This document shows positions 40,682 to 49,732 of a stretch of DNA of 64,000 bases, in pieces. Origin of the DNA: DASQPR01 sp963836775 (GTDB lineage: Bacteria > Actinomycetota > Actinomycetes > Mycobacteriales > Micromonosporaceae); contig CAWIKR010000002.1 in assembly GCA_963836775.1 (NCBI GenBank), forward strand, positions 558,001 to 622,000, read 5' to 3'. The first letter of the stretch is position 1. Every line of letters starts with the position of its first letter. The notes beneath the pieces were generated by a model. That model did not search any database, had not been told where the DNA came from, and saw nothing but the letters and a program-made list of their open reading frames with translations. The translations under genes and the position numbers were made by a program.

Positions 40682-40717
40682 AGCAAGTCCGCCGGAGTGT
40701 CACTCGCGTCGTTCCAG

Positions 40718-40945
40718 ATGCCGCCCGCGTCGATCGAGCCGAGCCGGTCACCAGGTCTGGGTCACACCGCCAAACTCGCGATCGAGCGCGGCATGAAGTC
40801 CGATCGACGCGGCGATCCGGAGCCGTCGCACCTGCTGCTCGGAATTCTGCACGCCGAGGTCGGCACGGTGCCGCGAGCGCTGGCGCTGGCCGGAGTGGAT
40901 CGCGCCGAGCTGATGTCGCGAGTCCTGGCAACCCTGCCGGCTTGA
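40718..40945 (+). CDS. Short Clp N-terminal-domain-like protein
   Basis: ATG 40718 gives 75 residues. LGHTAKLAIERGMKSDRRGD and SHLLLGILHAEVGTVPRALA match one Clp N-terminal repeat (substrate-adaptor binding domain of ClpA/ClpC), but only one of the two repeats is present and the start region is weak. It could be a fragment of a longer ClpN protein or a small stand-alone one. Confidence 0.5.
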   Translation: MPPASIEPSRSPGLGHTAKLAIERGMKSDRRGDPEPSHLLLGILHAEVGTVPRALALAGVDRAELMSRVLATLPA

Positions 40946-41007
40946 CATCGGCACAGCCCGGAAATCGGCGTGCGCCCCGTGGCGAGAGCGGGTTACCGTC
41001 CGCAGCG

Positions 41008-41898
41008 ATGACATCTGACTCCGCCACCCCTGCCGAGGCGCAGACCACGCCCCGGCAGGTGGCGCGGCTGATCGCGGCGCAGTTTCCGGATTGGGCCTGG
41101 CTTCCGGTCACGGCGGTGGCCCGTCACGGCACCGACCACCTGCTGTTCCGGGTGGGCGACGAACTGGTCGCCCGGATGCCGAGGATCGAGTGGGCGGTCG
41201 AACAGGCCAAGCTCGACCGCCGCTGGCTTCCAGTGCTCGCGCCGCATCTTCCGGTGGCCATCCCGGCGCCGCTGGCGCTCGGCCAACCGGGCGAGGGATA
41301 TCCCTGGTCGTGGTCGATCGCACCATGGCTTCCCGGGGACAATCCGCAACCGGAGACGATCGATTGGGTCACGCTCGCCGAGCACCTGGCCGGATTCGTC
41401 AACGCTCTGGCCCAGGTCGATACCGCCGGCGGACCACCGAAGACCAGCGTGCAGCGCGGTGCGCCACTGGCGAACCGCGACGAGATCACCCGAGCAGCGA
41501 TCGCGGAGCTGGGCAATCGCATCGACGGTGCGCGCGTGACCGCCGCCTGGGACGCGGCCCTGTCGGCGCGTCCGGCCATCGCGTCCACCTGGATCCACGG
41601 CGACCTCGATATCGGCAACCTGCTCGTGCAGGACCGCCGGTTGAGCGCGGTGATCGATTTCGGCGGGCTCGGGGTCGGAGATCCGGCCATCGAGGCGTTT
41701 GCGGCGTGGCACATGCTGCACGGCGAGTCCCGGCGGGCATACCGCGCCGCACTCGATTGGGACGAGGACACCTGGCAGCGCGGGCGCGGCTGGGTGCTGT
41801 CGATCGAGCTGGTGTCGCTGCCATACAACTACGAGCGGCGGCCGCACTTCGTGAGCCGGGCACTCGCCGCGATCGAGGCGCTGCTCAACGAGGACTGA
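41008..41898 (+). CDS. Aminoglycoside phosphotransferase (APH) family protein
   Basis: ATG 41008 gives 296 residues with the APH features: HLLFRVGDELVARMPRIEWA (nucleotide-binding strand), STWIHGDLDIGNLL (catalytic loop with Asp and Asn) and VIDFGGLGVGDPAIE (metal-binding Asp). The length and motifs fit predicted aminoglycoside or macrolide phosphotransferases of actinobacteria; whether it confers resistance cannot be told from sequence. Confidence 0.88.
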   Translation: MTSDSATPAEAQTTPRQVARLIAAQFPDWAWLPVTAVARHGTDHLLFRVGDELVARMPRIEWAVEQAKLDRRWLPVLAPHLPVAIPAPLALGQPGEGYPWSWSIAPWLPGDNPQPETIDWVTLAEHLAGFVNALAQVDTAGGPPKTSVQRGAPLANRDEITRAAIAELGNRIDGARVTAAWDAALSARPAIASTWIHGDLDIGNLLVQDRRLSAVIDFGGLGVGDPAIEAFAAWHMLHGESRRAYRAALDWDEDTWQRGRGWVLSIELVSLPYNYERRPHFVSRALAAIEALLNED

Positions 41899-41904
41899 TC
41901 GGCG

Positions 41905-42198
41905 TCACTCCCCCAGGTATGACTCCAGCGACTCCACCTTGGACGTCATCGCGCCGGTGACGCCCGGCCGGATGTCGGCCTTGAGCACCAGGCTGACCCG
42001 GGGCGCGACCGCGAGAACCGCATCGGTGGCCCGCTTGACCACCGCCATCACCTCGTCCCATTCGCCCTCGACGAGGGTGAACATAGCGTCGGTCTGATTC
42101 GGCAGGCCACTGGCGCGCACCACTCGGACCGCTTCGGCAACCGCCTCGCCGACCGCTTCGCCAATGCCCAGCGGCGTGATCGAAAACCCAATGATCAT
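41905..42198 (-). CDS. MTH1187/YqgV-type thiamine-binding protein
   Basis: The 97-residue protein begins IIGFSITPLG and contains MFTLVEGEWDEVMAVVKRAT and RVSLVLKADIRPG, the MTH1187 (DUF77) ferredoxin-like fold. Members bind thiamine or its hydroxymethylpyrimidine and are often controlled with thiamine genes. It stands alone here, convergent with the phosphotransferase. Confidence 0.88.
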   Translation of the reverse strand: MIIGFSITPLGIGEAVGEAVAEAVRVVRASGLPNQTDAMFTLVEGEWDEVMAVVKRATDAVLAVAPRVSLVLKADIRPGVTGAMTSKVESLESYLGE

Positions 42199-42254
42199 GA
42201 TCGAAGCCTAGCCCTCTAACGCCGTCCAACCCGCCTCCCCTCCTCCACCACCTG

Positions 42255-42303
42255 GATCTTGAACTCCTATCGTCCGTAGGGAGAGCAACCCCAGTTCAAG
42301 ATC
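42255..42303. repeat. Inverted repeat with 27-bp spacer
   Basis: GATCTTGAACT (42255-42265) and AGTTCAAGATC (42293-42303) are perfect reverse complements. They lie between two divergent genes and could be an operator pair or the stem of a leader. Confidence 0.4.
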
Positions 42304-42460
42304 TCCCGGGGGCCGGGGCACTGACGGCCTCGGCGACAGAGGACGGCGGGTAACCAGGGGCTCATTGACCGCGGGACGAAAGACGATCCGGGCTCGAAAT
42401 ACCAGGGTCAGGCGGCGGCAACAGTTTGCAAACCGTACGTACGTCTTGTTTAATCTGACA

Positions 42461-43710
42461 GTGGTCAGCAAACTCCTCCCGGCTCCGGGCACGCCCCGCA
42501 TTTTGATGTTCGCCACCCTGGTGAACACGTTCGGCAACGGCGCTTACCTGACCACCAGCGCCCTGCTGCTGACCCGCTCGGTCGGCCTGACGCCGGCGCA
42601 GGTGGCGACCGGTCTGAGCATCTCCGCTGGGGCCGGCATGGTGCTCACCACCCCGATGGGCTATCTGGTCGACCGGCGCGGGCCGAAGCAGGTCCTGATT
42701 GCCGCACTGGTCACGTCCACCCTCTGCTTTCTGGCCATGACGCGGGTTGACGGGCTCTGGTCGTTCGCCGTCGTGGCGTCGATGATCGCGGTCGGTGACG
42801 CCACCGTTAAGGCAGCGATGGCGGCGATGATCGCCGGCGCGGTGCCTCCGGACGAGCGAGTCCGCACGCGAGCGTTCGTGAAGTCCACCAACAATGCCGG
42901 AATCGCCCTCGGCACTCTGGCCGGAAGCCTGCCGTTGCTGCTCGACACTCGCGCCGGCTATGTCGCGGTGCTGGTCGGGAACTCGGTGACATACCTGCTG
43001 GCGGCGCTGATCGTCGGCCGGGCCGGCAACGTGCTGCCGGTGTCCGCACCCGCCGGTGGACCGCGGATGGTCGCACTTCGGGATCGCCCATTCCTGTCCT
43101 ACTCGCTCGTGGACGGGTTGGTGGCCGCGCTCTTCAACCAGATCCTGAGTCTCGCTCTGCCGCTGTGGCTGATGGCCGAGACTCATGCCCCGATCGCACT
43201 GGTCTCGGTGGCGCTGCTGGTCAACACGTTGGGATGCGTGACGCTGCAGGTCTGGGCCACTCGCGGCACCACGACCGCGGCCGACGCGATTCCGGTCGCC
43301 CGCCGTGGTGCGTTCGTGGTAGCGGCCTCGTGCCTGCTCTTCAGCCTCACCGCGTCCCGGCCGTCCTGGCTGGTCACGGTGCTGGTGGTGGTCGCGGCAT
43401 CGGTGCATGTGCTGGGCGAGCTATGGCTGTCCAGCGGCACCTTCGCGGTCATCTTCGATCTCGCGCCAGATTGGGCACAGGGCCAGTACCAAGGTGCGTA
43501 TCAAGCCGGGCGGCAGATCGGAAACATGGCGGCGCCACCGATTCTCACCGCGCTGGTGATCGGATGGGGCGTACCCGGATGGTGGGTTGTTGCGGCGATC
43601 TTCGCCGCCGCCGGAGTGGTAACGCCGCAATCGTCCGGGTCGGACTGTGGCGGGCGGAGACACGTCGCGCCGCGTCGCTCAGCCATGCTGACCTGGTTGC
43701 GACGCGGTGA
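42461..43710 (+). pseudogene. MFS transporter, frameshifted near its 3' end
   Basis: GTG 42461 (ATG 42506 also possible) starts an MFS protein with about twelve helices, GYLVDRRGPKQVLIAALV as motif A and GQYQGAYQAGRQIGNMAAPP near the end. After AGVV at about 43620 the native continuation (AAIVRVGLWRAETRRAAS, ending at 43710) is in the -1 frame. In the given frame it runs a further 190 codons antisense to the methyltransferase, which is not credible. One base seems lost. The corrected product has about 416 residues and overlaps the convergent methyltransferase gene by 32 bp. Confidence 0.75.
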
Positions 43711-44443
43711 GATCGGCGGTCAGCAAGCGATAGCCGGCGTCATAGCTGTCGCGTTCGAGCAGATCCCGATGCCGCCGGCGCCAGGTGCCATCGGCGAGGT
43801 CGCCGGCGAGAGCGTCGATCCCACGCCGGACAGCTTCCGGATCGGACTGGGTGAACATCGATATTCCGGCGCGGATCTCGGGGTTCAGATAGGCCTTCGG
43901 ACGACGCCAGAATGCGGCGGCGAAGCCGTCGACACAGTCATGCGGCACCGGCACCTTGGTCACTTCCGTGGTGCCCATCAGGCCGGTGAGCGTCTCGATC
44001 GGCACCGCGCGCGCGTCCTCCATCGCAATGGCATCGGGCAGGTAATCGGTCAGCCAGAAATCACGGAACGTCGGCTGATCCCAGGTGAGCACTACCAGGC
44101 GCCGACGGGCGACGCGGCGCATCTCGGCGATCCCGGCCTGCAGATCGGTCCAGTGATGCACGGTGAGCACCGCCATCGCGACGTCGACTGATCCGTCCCG
44201 AAGTGGAAGCCGTTCGGCGACGGCTTGCACCGCGGCAGCGGCGGCCGGCGGACGCTGCGCGAGCATGATGGAACTCGGCTCGATCGCGACGATCGTGGAC
44301 GTCGGCTCGTAGGAGCCGGCACCGGCGCCGATGTTCGCCACTGTCATGGACGCGCCGACCGCCGCTTCGATCTGCGCGGCTATCCGGGGATCAGGTTGTC
44401 GGGTCCGGCGGTAGCCGAGGCCCAGGGTGTCGTAGAGCGCCAT
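43679..44443 (-). CDS. Class I SAM-dependent methyltransferase (Methyltransf_11)
   Basis: The 254-residue protein has motif I in VANIGAGAGSYEP, motif II in IVAIEPSSIMLAQRP, GSVDVAMAVLTVHHWTDLQA (motif IV) and VARRRLVVLTWDQP. It resembles small-molecule methyltransferases of the UbiE-like class. The substrate is unknown and no biosynthetic neighbours are seen. Confidence 0.88.
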   Translation of the reverse strand: MALYDTLGLGYRRTRQPDPRIAAQIEAAVGASMTVANIGAGAGSYEPTSTIVAIEPSSIMLAQRPPAAAAAVQAVAERLPLRDGSVDVAMAVLTVHHWTDLQAGIAEMRRVARRRLVVLTWDQPTFRDFWLTDYLPDAIAMEDARAVPIETLTGLMGTTEVTKVPVPHDCVDGFAAAFWRRPKAYLNPEIRAGISMFTQSDPEAVRRGIDALAGDLADGTWRRRHRDLLERDSYDAGYRLLTADLTASQPGQHG

Positions 44444-44503
44444 CCCCGGATTGTTCCCGGCAATTCAGTTGGCAGCCGCGCCGGGCTTCCCGATCATCGA
44501 GGA

Positions 44504-44998
44504 ATGACCTCGTTGTCTGGCGAGCCGTTCACCGGGGATGAGCGCCTCATGCTCAATGGCTTCCTCGACGAGGAACGCGCGACGTTCCGATATATGTGCG
44601 AGGGCCTGACGGCCGAACAACTCGCGAGGCGCCCGATCCGGCCATCGACGTTGTCGATGGCCGGGCTGGTGCGGCATCTCGCCGATGTGGAACGCACCTT
44701 CTTCCGAGTCTGGTGGGGTGGTCAGGACCTTCCCCAGCTGTACGCGGAACCGTTCGGCGAGGCGTCGGCGGCGACCGTGGAGACGGACTACGCGTCGTTG
44801 CTAGCCGAGCAGGCGGCCGCCCGTGACGCGGTCGCCGGAGTGCCGCTCGACCGGTTGTTCGTCAATCCGCGGTACGGCGAGATGACGCTGCGCTGGGCCT
44901 ACCTGCACATGGTCCGGGAATACGCGGCCCATAACGGGCACGCGTCGCTGATCCGGGAGCAGATCGACGGGCGCACCGGAGCGCGGGCCGACGAGTAA
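44504..44998 (+). CDS. DinB family (DUF664) protein
   Basis: The 164-residue protein from ATG 44504 (GAGGA just upstream) has the DinB/DUF664 pattern: LNGFLDEERATFRYMCEGLT, STLSMAGLVRHLADVERTFF with the first metal His, and AYLHMVREYAAHNGHASLIR with the second pair. Such proteins are metal-binding and may transfer thiols; the substrate is not known. It differs from the pentapeptide-DinB protein at 9295-10050. Confidence 0.9.
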   Translation: MTSLSGEPFTGDERLMLNGFLDEERATFRYMCEGLTAEQLARRPIRPSTLSMAGLVRHLADVERTFFRVWWGGQDLPQLYAEPFGEASAATVETDYASLLAEQAAARDAVAGVPLDRLFVNPRYGEMTLRWAYLHMVREYAAHNGHASLIREQIDGRTGARADE

Positions 44999-45133
44999 GC
45001 GCTAGTGCAGCCCCTGCGCCCACAGCTCCAGGCGGATGTCCCGGGCGCGCTGGTCCTGGCCACGCCGGCGGTGCTGCTGGTGCCGGATCATCGCGGTCCG
45101 TGGTGAGATTTCGCGGTACGCGGTGCCGAAACG

Positions 45134-45688
45134 TCACCCACAGGTGATCTTGGCGATGTAACCGTGCACGGGTCGTTGCACGACGACGATCTCATCCACA
45201 CCAGGCAGGTCCCGGACCGCGCGAACCCCATCGCAGTCGAACCAGCGCCCCTTCGTGCCGAACCGGAACGATTCGGGCAGCGTATCGGCCGTCACCGTGC
45301 CCAGGTCTTCCGGAAGGTCCTTCGACATCTCCTGCCAATTCTTCCAGGCTTCCTCGCGCGACTCGAACGTCACGCCACCGGATGGATGGAACTCCGACAG
45401 GGCCGCCTCGATCGCCGCCTTCTGGTCCGCGGTGACGTCGTGTCTGAGGTACACCGAGACGTTGTACTGCGACGTCGCCCTGCCCAGGCGTCCGGTGCCG
45501 TACAGGACTCCGACCGCGACGCTGGCGCCGATGATCGCGGCGACCACGGCGATCGCCACGGCGGGCAGCCACCGACGGCGGGCCGGCCGAGCAGCCGGGT
45601 CGGATGGTCCGGCGGCGACCTCACTTCCGTCGGCGGTCGATTGGCCTGGGAGTTGGTGAACTGAAGGCTGATGATCGGGATTCTCCAC
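45134..45688 (-). CDS. FtsX-ectodomain-like single-pass membrane protein
   Basis: GTG 45688 gives 184 residues: a Pro/Ser-rich cytoplasmic part, one hydrophobic helix (about 41-63), then NVSVYLRHDVTADQKAAIEA and VTFESREEAWKNWQEMSKDL with TLPESFRF, a match to the extracellular domain of FtsX. The permease half of FtsX and an FtsE gene are absent. Free FtsX-ectodomain proteins of this size occur in actinobacteria; in FtsEX this domain recruits or activates peptidoglycan hydrolases. The C-terminus holds two Cys. Confidence 0.75.
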   Translation of the reverse strand: MENPDHQPSVHQLPGQSTADGSEVAAGPSDPAARPARRRWLPAVAIAVVAAIIGASVAVGVLYGTGRLGRATSQYNVSVYLRHDVTADQKAAIEAALSEFHPSGGVTFESREEAWKNWQEMSKDLPEDLGTVTADTLPESFRFGTKGRWFDCDGVRAVRDLPGVDEIVVVQRPVHGYIAKITCG

Positions 45689-45787
45689 GGCGCAGGAGGC
45701 TAACAGCGATCACGAAGGTCTAGGGGGCACGTACGCCCGCCTCGTCCGGCGCCGACACTGTCCGACGCGCGTGGTCTACTGCCGGAC

Positions 45788-46087
45788 GTGGAGTTCTCCT
45801 TCGACGCGCAGTTGTGGCGATGGGACGCGCGCCGTGTCGACACCTGGATGTTCGTGACCTTGCCGGCCGATGTGTCGGATGAGATCCGCGATCTCGCAGC
45901 CGGCCCGCCGCGCGGATTCGGCTCGGTGCGGGTGCGCGTGACCGTCGGCGGCACTACCTGGCAGACATCGATCTTCCCGGGCGGCGCACAGGGCAGCTAC
46001 GTGCTCCCCGTGAAGAAGGCGGTGCGCGCCGCCGAGGACTTGGACATCGGCGACACCGCCTCGGTCACCGTGGAGGTGAGGTCGTAG
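45788..46087 (+). CDS. DUF1905 family protein (second copy)
   Basis: GTG 45788 gives 99 residues with the DUF1905 pattern: FSFDAQLWRWDARRVDTWMF, GSVRVRVTVGGTTWQTSIFP and GSYVLPVKKAVRAAEDLDIG. It is a distant paralogue of 5397-5684. The function is unknown. Confidence 0.87.
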   Translation: MEFSFDAQLWRWDARRVDTWMFVTLPADVSDEIRDLAAGPPRGFGSVRVRVTVGGTTWQTSIFPGGAQGSYVLPVKKAVRAAEDLDIGDTASVTVEVRS

Positions 46088-46137
46088 TGGGCAAACCGTC
46101 CGCCAAGGGTGACGGCCGATCAGATCCGACAACTGAA

Positions 46138-46166
46138 AAACCCCGGACCGAGTCGGTCCGGGGTTT
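46138..46166. terminator. Terminator shared by DUF1905 and tRNA-Asn
   Basis: AAACCCCGGACCG (46138-46150) pairs with 46154-46166 around AGT. On the minus strand the stem is followed by TTTTT-type bases, right for the tRNA-Asn transcript ending 22 bp before. Confidence 0.8.
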
Positions 46167-46187
46167 GGTTATCGGATCTGAGGTGAG

Positions 46188-46260
46188 CTCCCCCGCTTGG
46201 ACTCGAACCAAGAACCTGCCGGTTAACAGCCGGCTGCTCTGCCAATTGAGCTACAGGGGA
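46188..46260 (-). tRNA. tRNA-Asn(GTT)
   Basis: Acceptor TCCCCTG/CGGGGGA, anticodon stem GCCGG/CCGGC, loop CTGTTAA giving GTT, T loop TTCGAGT, discriminator G. All canonical. Confidence 0.95.
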
Positions 46261-46669
46261 CTGCACTACGCTCAGCGGCCCGCGAGCGGGCGTCGCGCTG
46301 AGCAACGCGCACAAGAGTACATGACCGGCTGGGGGTTCGCGCTACTGGGTATCAGGGTGTTTTCCGCCTCTCACCGGCCGCGCACCGACCGTCACCCGCC
46401 CGCCCTCCTCCGGCCGCCCGGTCCAAGATCGACGGCCGCCGACGGTCGGTCCGTCGACTCTCGATCGGCCGACCGCTCGCCGCGATCTTGGCCCAAAGCG
46501 GCATCGGTGCACACCGCCGCCGGGCCGACGGTCCGCACGCCGGCCCGGGCCTATCGGACGATTGGTCCCACTTTCCAGGAAGCACCGGACGGTTCAGCCC
46601 AAGCGCGGGAGGATTGAAATCGCTCGCCGATGGACATGAGGGCATAGAAGGCCCCGGAAGGAGTGCATT
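46261..46669. other. Intergenic region, no gene seen
   Basis: Open frames exist on both strands (plus 46087-46617, minus 46352-46954) but are low-complexity or run through the tRNA or the YtxH gene. Several short inverted repeats around 46425-46495 are present without a clear role. Confidence 0.5.
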
Positions 46670-46975
46670 ATGCGCGGCAAGTTGATGTTCGCGGCCGGTG
46701 CCGCCGTCGGCTTCGTGCTGGGCACGCGAGCGGGCCGGGAGCGGTATGAAGAACTGGCCGCCACCACCCGAAAAATGCTCGCGAGTCCAACCGTTCAGGA
46801 AGCCGGCGGTGTCGCCAAAGCCCAAGCTACGAAGCTCTACTCGTCCGGCAAGGACGCGCTGAACAACTCGAAGCTGGCCGACAAGATCAGAGCCACTGGT
46901 CACAATCTGCACGCCAATGGCTCCGAGCCCCTGAGCGAGGAGACTCACCAGCACATGTCAGCCAACAGCTTCTAG
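46670..46975 (+). CDS. YtxH-domain-like small membrane protein
   Basis: ATG 46670 after GGAAGGAG gives 101 residues. The first helix AAGAAVGFVLGTRAGRERYE is the YtxH signature (glycine-rich membrane helix then G-T-R-A-G), and the rest is a charged helical tail. Function unknown; YtxH proteins are often stress-linked. It ends before a strong terminator. Confidence 0.85.
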   Translation: MRGKLMFAAGAAVGFVLGTRAGRERYEELAATTRKMLASPTVQEAGGVAKAQATKLYSSGKDALNNSKLADKIRATGHNLHANGSEPLSEETHQHMSANSF

Positions 46976-46986
46976 GACCTGACAGA

Positions 46987-47017
46987 CCGACGGGCGGCCG
47001 ATCCGGCCGCCCGTCGG
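46987..47017. terminator. Bidirectional hairpin
   Basis: CCGACGGGCGGCCG (46987-47000) pairs with 47004-47017, loop ATC. The right arm is repeated at 47025-47039. Between convergent genes. Confidence 0.7.
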
Positions 47018-47091
47018 TGCGCGCCGGCCGCCCGTCGGTGCATGTCCGTGAACCTTCGATGCAGACGAGGCTGGGCGGCTCCGACGAGGCC

Positions 47092-47910
47092 TCACTTGAG
47101 CAGCAGCGCCGCCATTCGCCGGGATGCGATGGTCAAGCCGGCCGCGGCCATCACCGCCAAGAAGCCGACATGCCAGAGGATCTCCCAGTTCACCGTGCCC
47201 AACGTGAAGTCGCGCACCACGGCGACGGCGTGATAGAGCGGCGACACCTCGACCACCCAGCGCAGCCACTCCGGCTTCAGCAGGGCCAGCGGCGTGAAGG
47301 TCGCCGAGAACAGGAACAGAGCCACCTGGATCGTCGCGATCAGGTCGAAGTCCTGCCAGCTCGTCATGAAGGTGGACACGGCCATGCCGAGACAGCCGAA
47401 GGCGAAACCGATCAGCAGCGTCGCGGCGAACGCCCCGATCGCTCCGGGCACATCGGTTAGCCCCTTGAAGACCATGATGACCAGGAAGGCCGCCGAATAG
47501 AGGGCGCCGCGTGCCATTGCCCACCACAGCTCGCCGAGGGCGATCTCCATCGGTCGGACCGGCGTGGCGAGCACGGCGTCGTATTGCTTGGCGAACTTCA
47601 TCTTGCCGAAGAAGTTGAACGTCGACTCGGACAGCGCGCCGGCCATCGCGGATGACGCCAGCATGGCCGGCGCCACGAATTCTGGATATGTCACGATCCG
47701 GCCGCCGCCGATCGGAATGGCGTTGATCAGGCCGCCGAGACCGTAGCCGATCGCGAACAGGTAGAGCACCGGCTCGAAGAAGCCCGAAACGACCAGCAAC
47801 CAGTAGGCCGACTGCAGCGCCGAGATGTTGCGCCCGGTGACCGCGCCGGATCGCTTGGCGGACTGGTCGATGCGGCCGAAGACACCCGGAGTGAATGCGG
47901 AAACCACCAT
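47092..47910 (-). CDS. ABC-2 type permease (second of two)
   Basis: The 272-residue protein has six hydrophobic helices and a C-terminal LLKPEWLRWVVEVSPLYHAV, the ABC-2 signature near the fifth helix, as in NodJ-type permeases. It is 13 bp downstream of the first permease, with GGGGGA as ribosome site, and ends a three-gene exporter operon. Confidence 0.9.
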   Translation of the reverse strand: MVVSAFTPGVFGRIDQSAKRSGAVTGRNISALQSAYWLLVVSGFFEPVLYLFAIGYGLGGLINAIPIGGGRIVTYPEFVAPAMLASSAMAGALSESTFNFFGKMKFAKQYDAVLATPVRPMEIALGELWWAMARGALYSAAFLVIMVFKGLTDVPGAIGAFAATLLIGFAFGCLGMAVSTFMTSWQDFDLIATIQVALFLFSATFTPLALLKPEWLRWVVEVSPLYHAVAVVRDFTLGTVNWEILWHVGFLAVMAAAGLTIASRRMAALLLK

Positions 47911-47922
47911 GAGCTGATCCCC

Positions 47923-48699
47923 CTAGTCCGAGAGGCGACGACGGAATTGACGGAGCGCGAACCAGAGTCCGACGGCCGCCCAGAGCCCCAGATAGGCCAC
48001 ATGGCCGGCGTTGTCGAGCAGGTTGCCGTGGTTCACCGTGGTGGCGTTCCGGCACAACTCGACGCCGTGGTAGAGCGGCGAGACGTAGACCAGCGGGTGC
48101 AGCCAGCCCGGCAGCCTCGAGACCGAGAAATAGACCCCGGCGAACAGCGACATCGGGATCACCACGAACCGCTGCATGAAGGCGAAGTAGCTGGTGTTCT
48201 CGATCTTTGCGGCGACCGCGTAGACCGGCGCCGAGATCGCGATCGCGATCAGCGCGCAGATCGGGATGGTGAGCACCCCCCACCACGACTGCACGCCACC
48301 GAAGAACGACGTGATCAGCAGGAACACCGCCGTCGTGGAGACCGCCCGGAACAGCATGAAGAGCATGTCGCCCCAGAGGATGTCGCCGACCCGCAGCGGC
48401 GCGGCGATCTGGGCGAAATAGGTCTTCATCCAAATGAATTTGGCCGCCACCGGGAAGGTCGCCTCACCGAAGGCGATCTGCATCGCGGTCGAGGCGATCA
48501 TGCCCGGCACGACGAAGGCGATATAGGGAATCGACAGCTTGCCGGAGGCATTGACCAGGGTGCCGACGCTCAGGCCGAACCCGATCACGAACAGCACCGG
48601 AAGCACAAACGACGACAGCACGCTGCCACGCCAGGTGCGCAGATAACCGACGAAGTTGAACTCGAAGACCGACAGGGTCGGCTGCGGGATGACGCTCAC
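47923..48699 (-). CDS. ABC-2 type permease (first of two)
   Basis: The 258-residue protein has six helices and RLPGWLHPLVYVSPLYHGVE, the ABC-2 permease motif. The start overlaps the stop of the ATPase by one base (TAGTG), showing translational coupling. With the following permease it likely forms a heterodimeric channel of a NodIJ-like exporter; the cargo is unknown. Confidence 0.9.
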   Translation of the reverse strand: MSVIPQPTLSVFEFNFVGYLRTWRGSVLSSFVLPVLFVIGFGLSVGTLVNASGKLSIPYIAFVVPGMIASTAMQIAFGEATFPVAAKFIWMKTYFAQIAAPLRVGDILWGDMLFMLFRAVSTTAVFLLITSFFGGVQSWWGVLTIPICALIAIAISAPVYAVAAKIENTSYFAFMQRFVVIPMSLFAGVYFSVSRLPGWLHPLVYVSPLYHGVELCRNATTVNHGNLLDNAGHVAYLGLWAAVGLWFALRQFRRRLSD

Positions 48700-49631
48700 T
48701 ATTCCACCAAGCTCCGGCCGGTCAGGTGCAGGAACACGTCCTCCAGCGAGCTGCGGCGGACCAGCACCGCCGCCGGGTGCAGACCGCGGCCGGTCGCCTC
48801 GGCCAGGGCATCGTCACCGTCTTCGGCATAGACCAAGATGCGGTCCGGCAGGATCTCCAGGCGCTCGCCGATGCCGCTCAGCTTGTCCGCGTATGGCGTC
48901 TGGTCTTCGGCGTTGAACCGCAGCTCCAGCACCTCGCGCGTCGAATAGTTTTCGATCAGGGAGCGCGGCGTCCCCTCCGCCACGATCTTGCCGCCGTCCA
49001 TCACCACCAGGCGGTCGCACAGCTGCTCCGCCTCATCCATGTAGTGGGTGGTCAGCACCAGCGTGACGCCCTGTTGCTTGAGCCGGAACAACCGCTCCCA
49101 CACCAAGTGGCGGGCCTGTGGGTCGAGACCGGTGGTGGGCTCGTCGAGCAGCACGATCTCGGGGTCGTTGACCAGCGCACGAGCGATCGTCACCCGCCGC
49201 TTCATGCCACCGGACAGCGGCTCCACTTTGCTGTTCGCTCGCTCGGTGAGCTGGACGAACTCGAGCAACTCGTCGGCCTTGGCGCGGGCCGCCTTGCGCC
49301 CGATGCCGAAATAGCGCGCGTAGACCGTGAGGTTTTGCCGGACTGTCAGCTCGGTGTCGAGGGTGTCCTGCTGTGGGCAGACGCCGAGGCGGGCTCGGAT
49401 GGCCACGCCGTCAGTGCGCGGGTCCTTGCCGAGAATTCGCAGCGTGCCCTCGGTGGGACGGGACACGCAACCGATCATGCGCATGGTGGAACTTTTGCCG
49501 GCCCCGTTGGGACCGAGGAACCCGAAGGCTTCACCGCGCTGGACGTCGACGTCGATGCCGCCCACGGCAGTGAACTCACCGAATCGCTTGACCAGCGATC
49601 GGGCATGAATGAGAGGGAGGTCGTCAGGCAC
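48699..49631 (-). CDS. ABC exporter ATPase (NodI/DrrA-like)
   Basis: The 310-residue ATPase has Walker A GPNGAGKS (40-47), Q-loop in LGVCPQQDTLD, signature LSGGMKRR, Walker B IVLLDEPTTGLD and the H-loop in LVLTTHYMDEAEQL. The C-terminal 80 residues form the extra domain seen in DrrA/NodI-type ATPases. It pairs with the two permeases downstream and probably exports a lipid-like or polyketide molecule. Confidence 0.93.
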   Translation of the reverse strand: MPDDLPLIHARSLVKRFGEFTAVGGIDVDVQRGEAFGFLGPNGAGKSSTMRMIGCVSRPTEGTLRILGKDPRTDGVAIRARLGVCPQQDTLDTELTVRQNLTVYARYFGIGRKAARAKADELLEFVQLTERANSKVEPLSGGMKRRVTIARALVNDPEIVLLDEPTTGLDPQARHLVWERLFRLKQQGVTLVLTTHYMDEAEQLCDRLVVMDGGKIVAEGTPRSLIENYSTREVLELRFNAEDQTPYADKLSGIGERLEILPDRILVYAEDGDDALAEATGRGLHPAAVLVRRSSLEDVFLHLTGRSLVE

Positions 49632-49732
49632 GGCCCGACCCTAACTCGGGCCCCCGACAAGGTCGAACTCAATTACCGAGCTTGGCGGTCCGACTGCTCC
49701 GGCTTGTGCCAGATATGACGGCGATGCCCCGA

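Noticed and set aside
43710..44191. Extension of the MFS protein to 44191
   Set aside because: The extra residues are antisense to a well-formed methyltransferase.
46087..46954. Open frames 46087-46617 (+) and 46352-46954 (-)
   Set aside because: One runs through tRNA-Asn and a terminator, the other through the YtxH gene; both have low-complexity composition.
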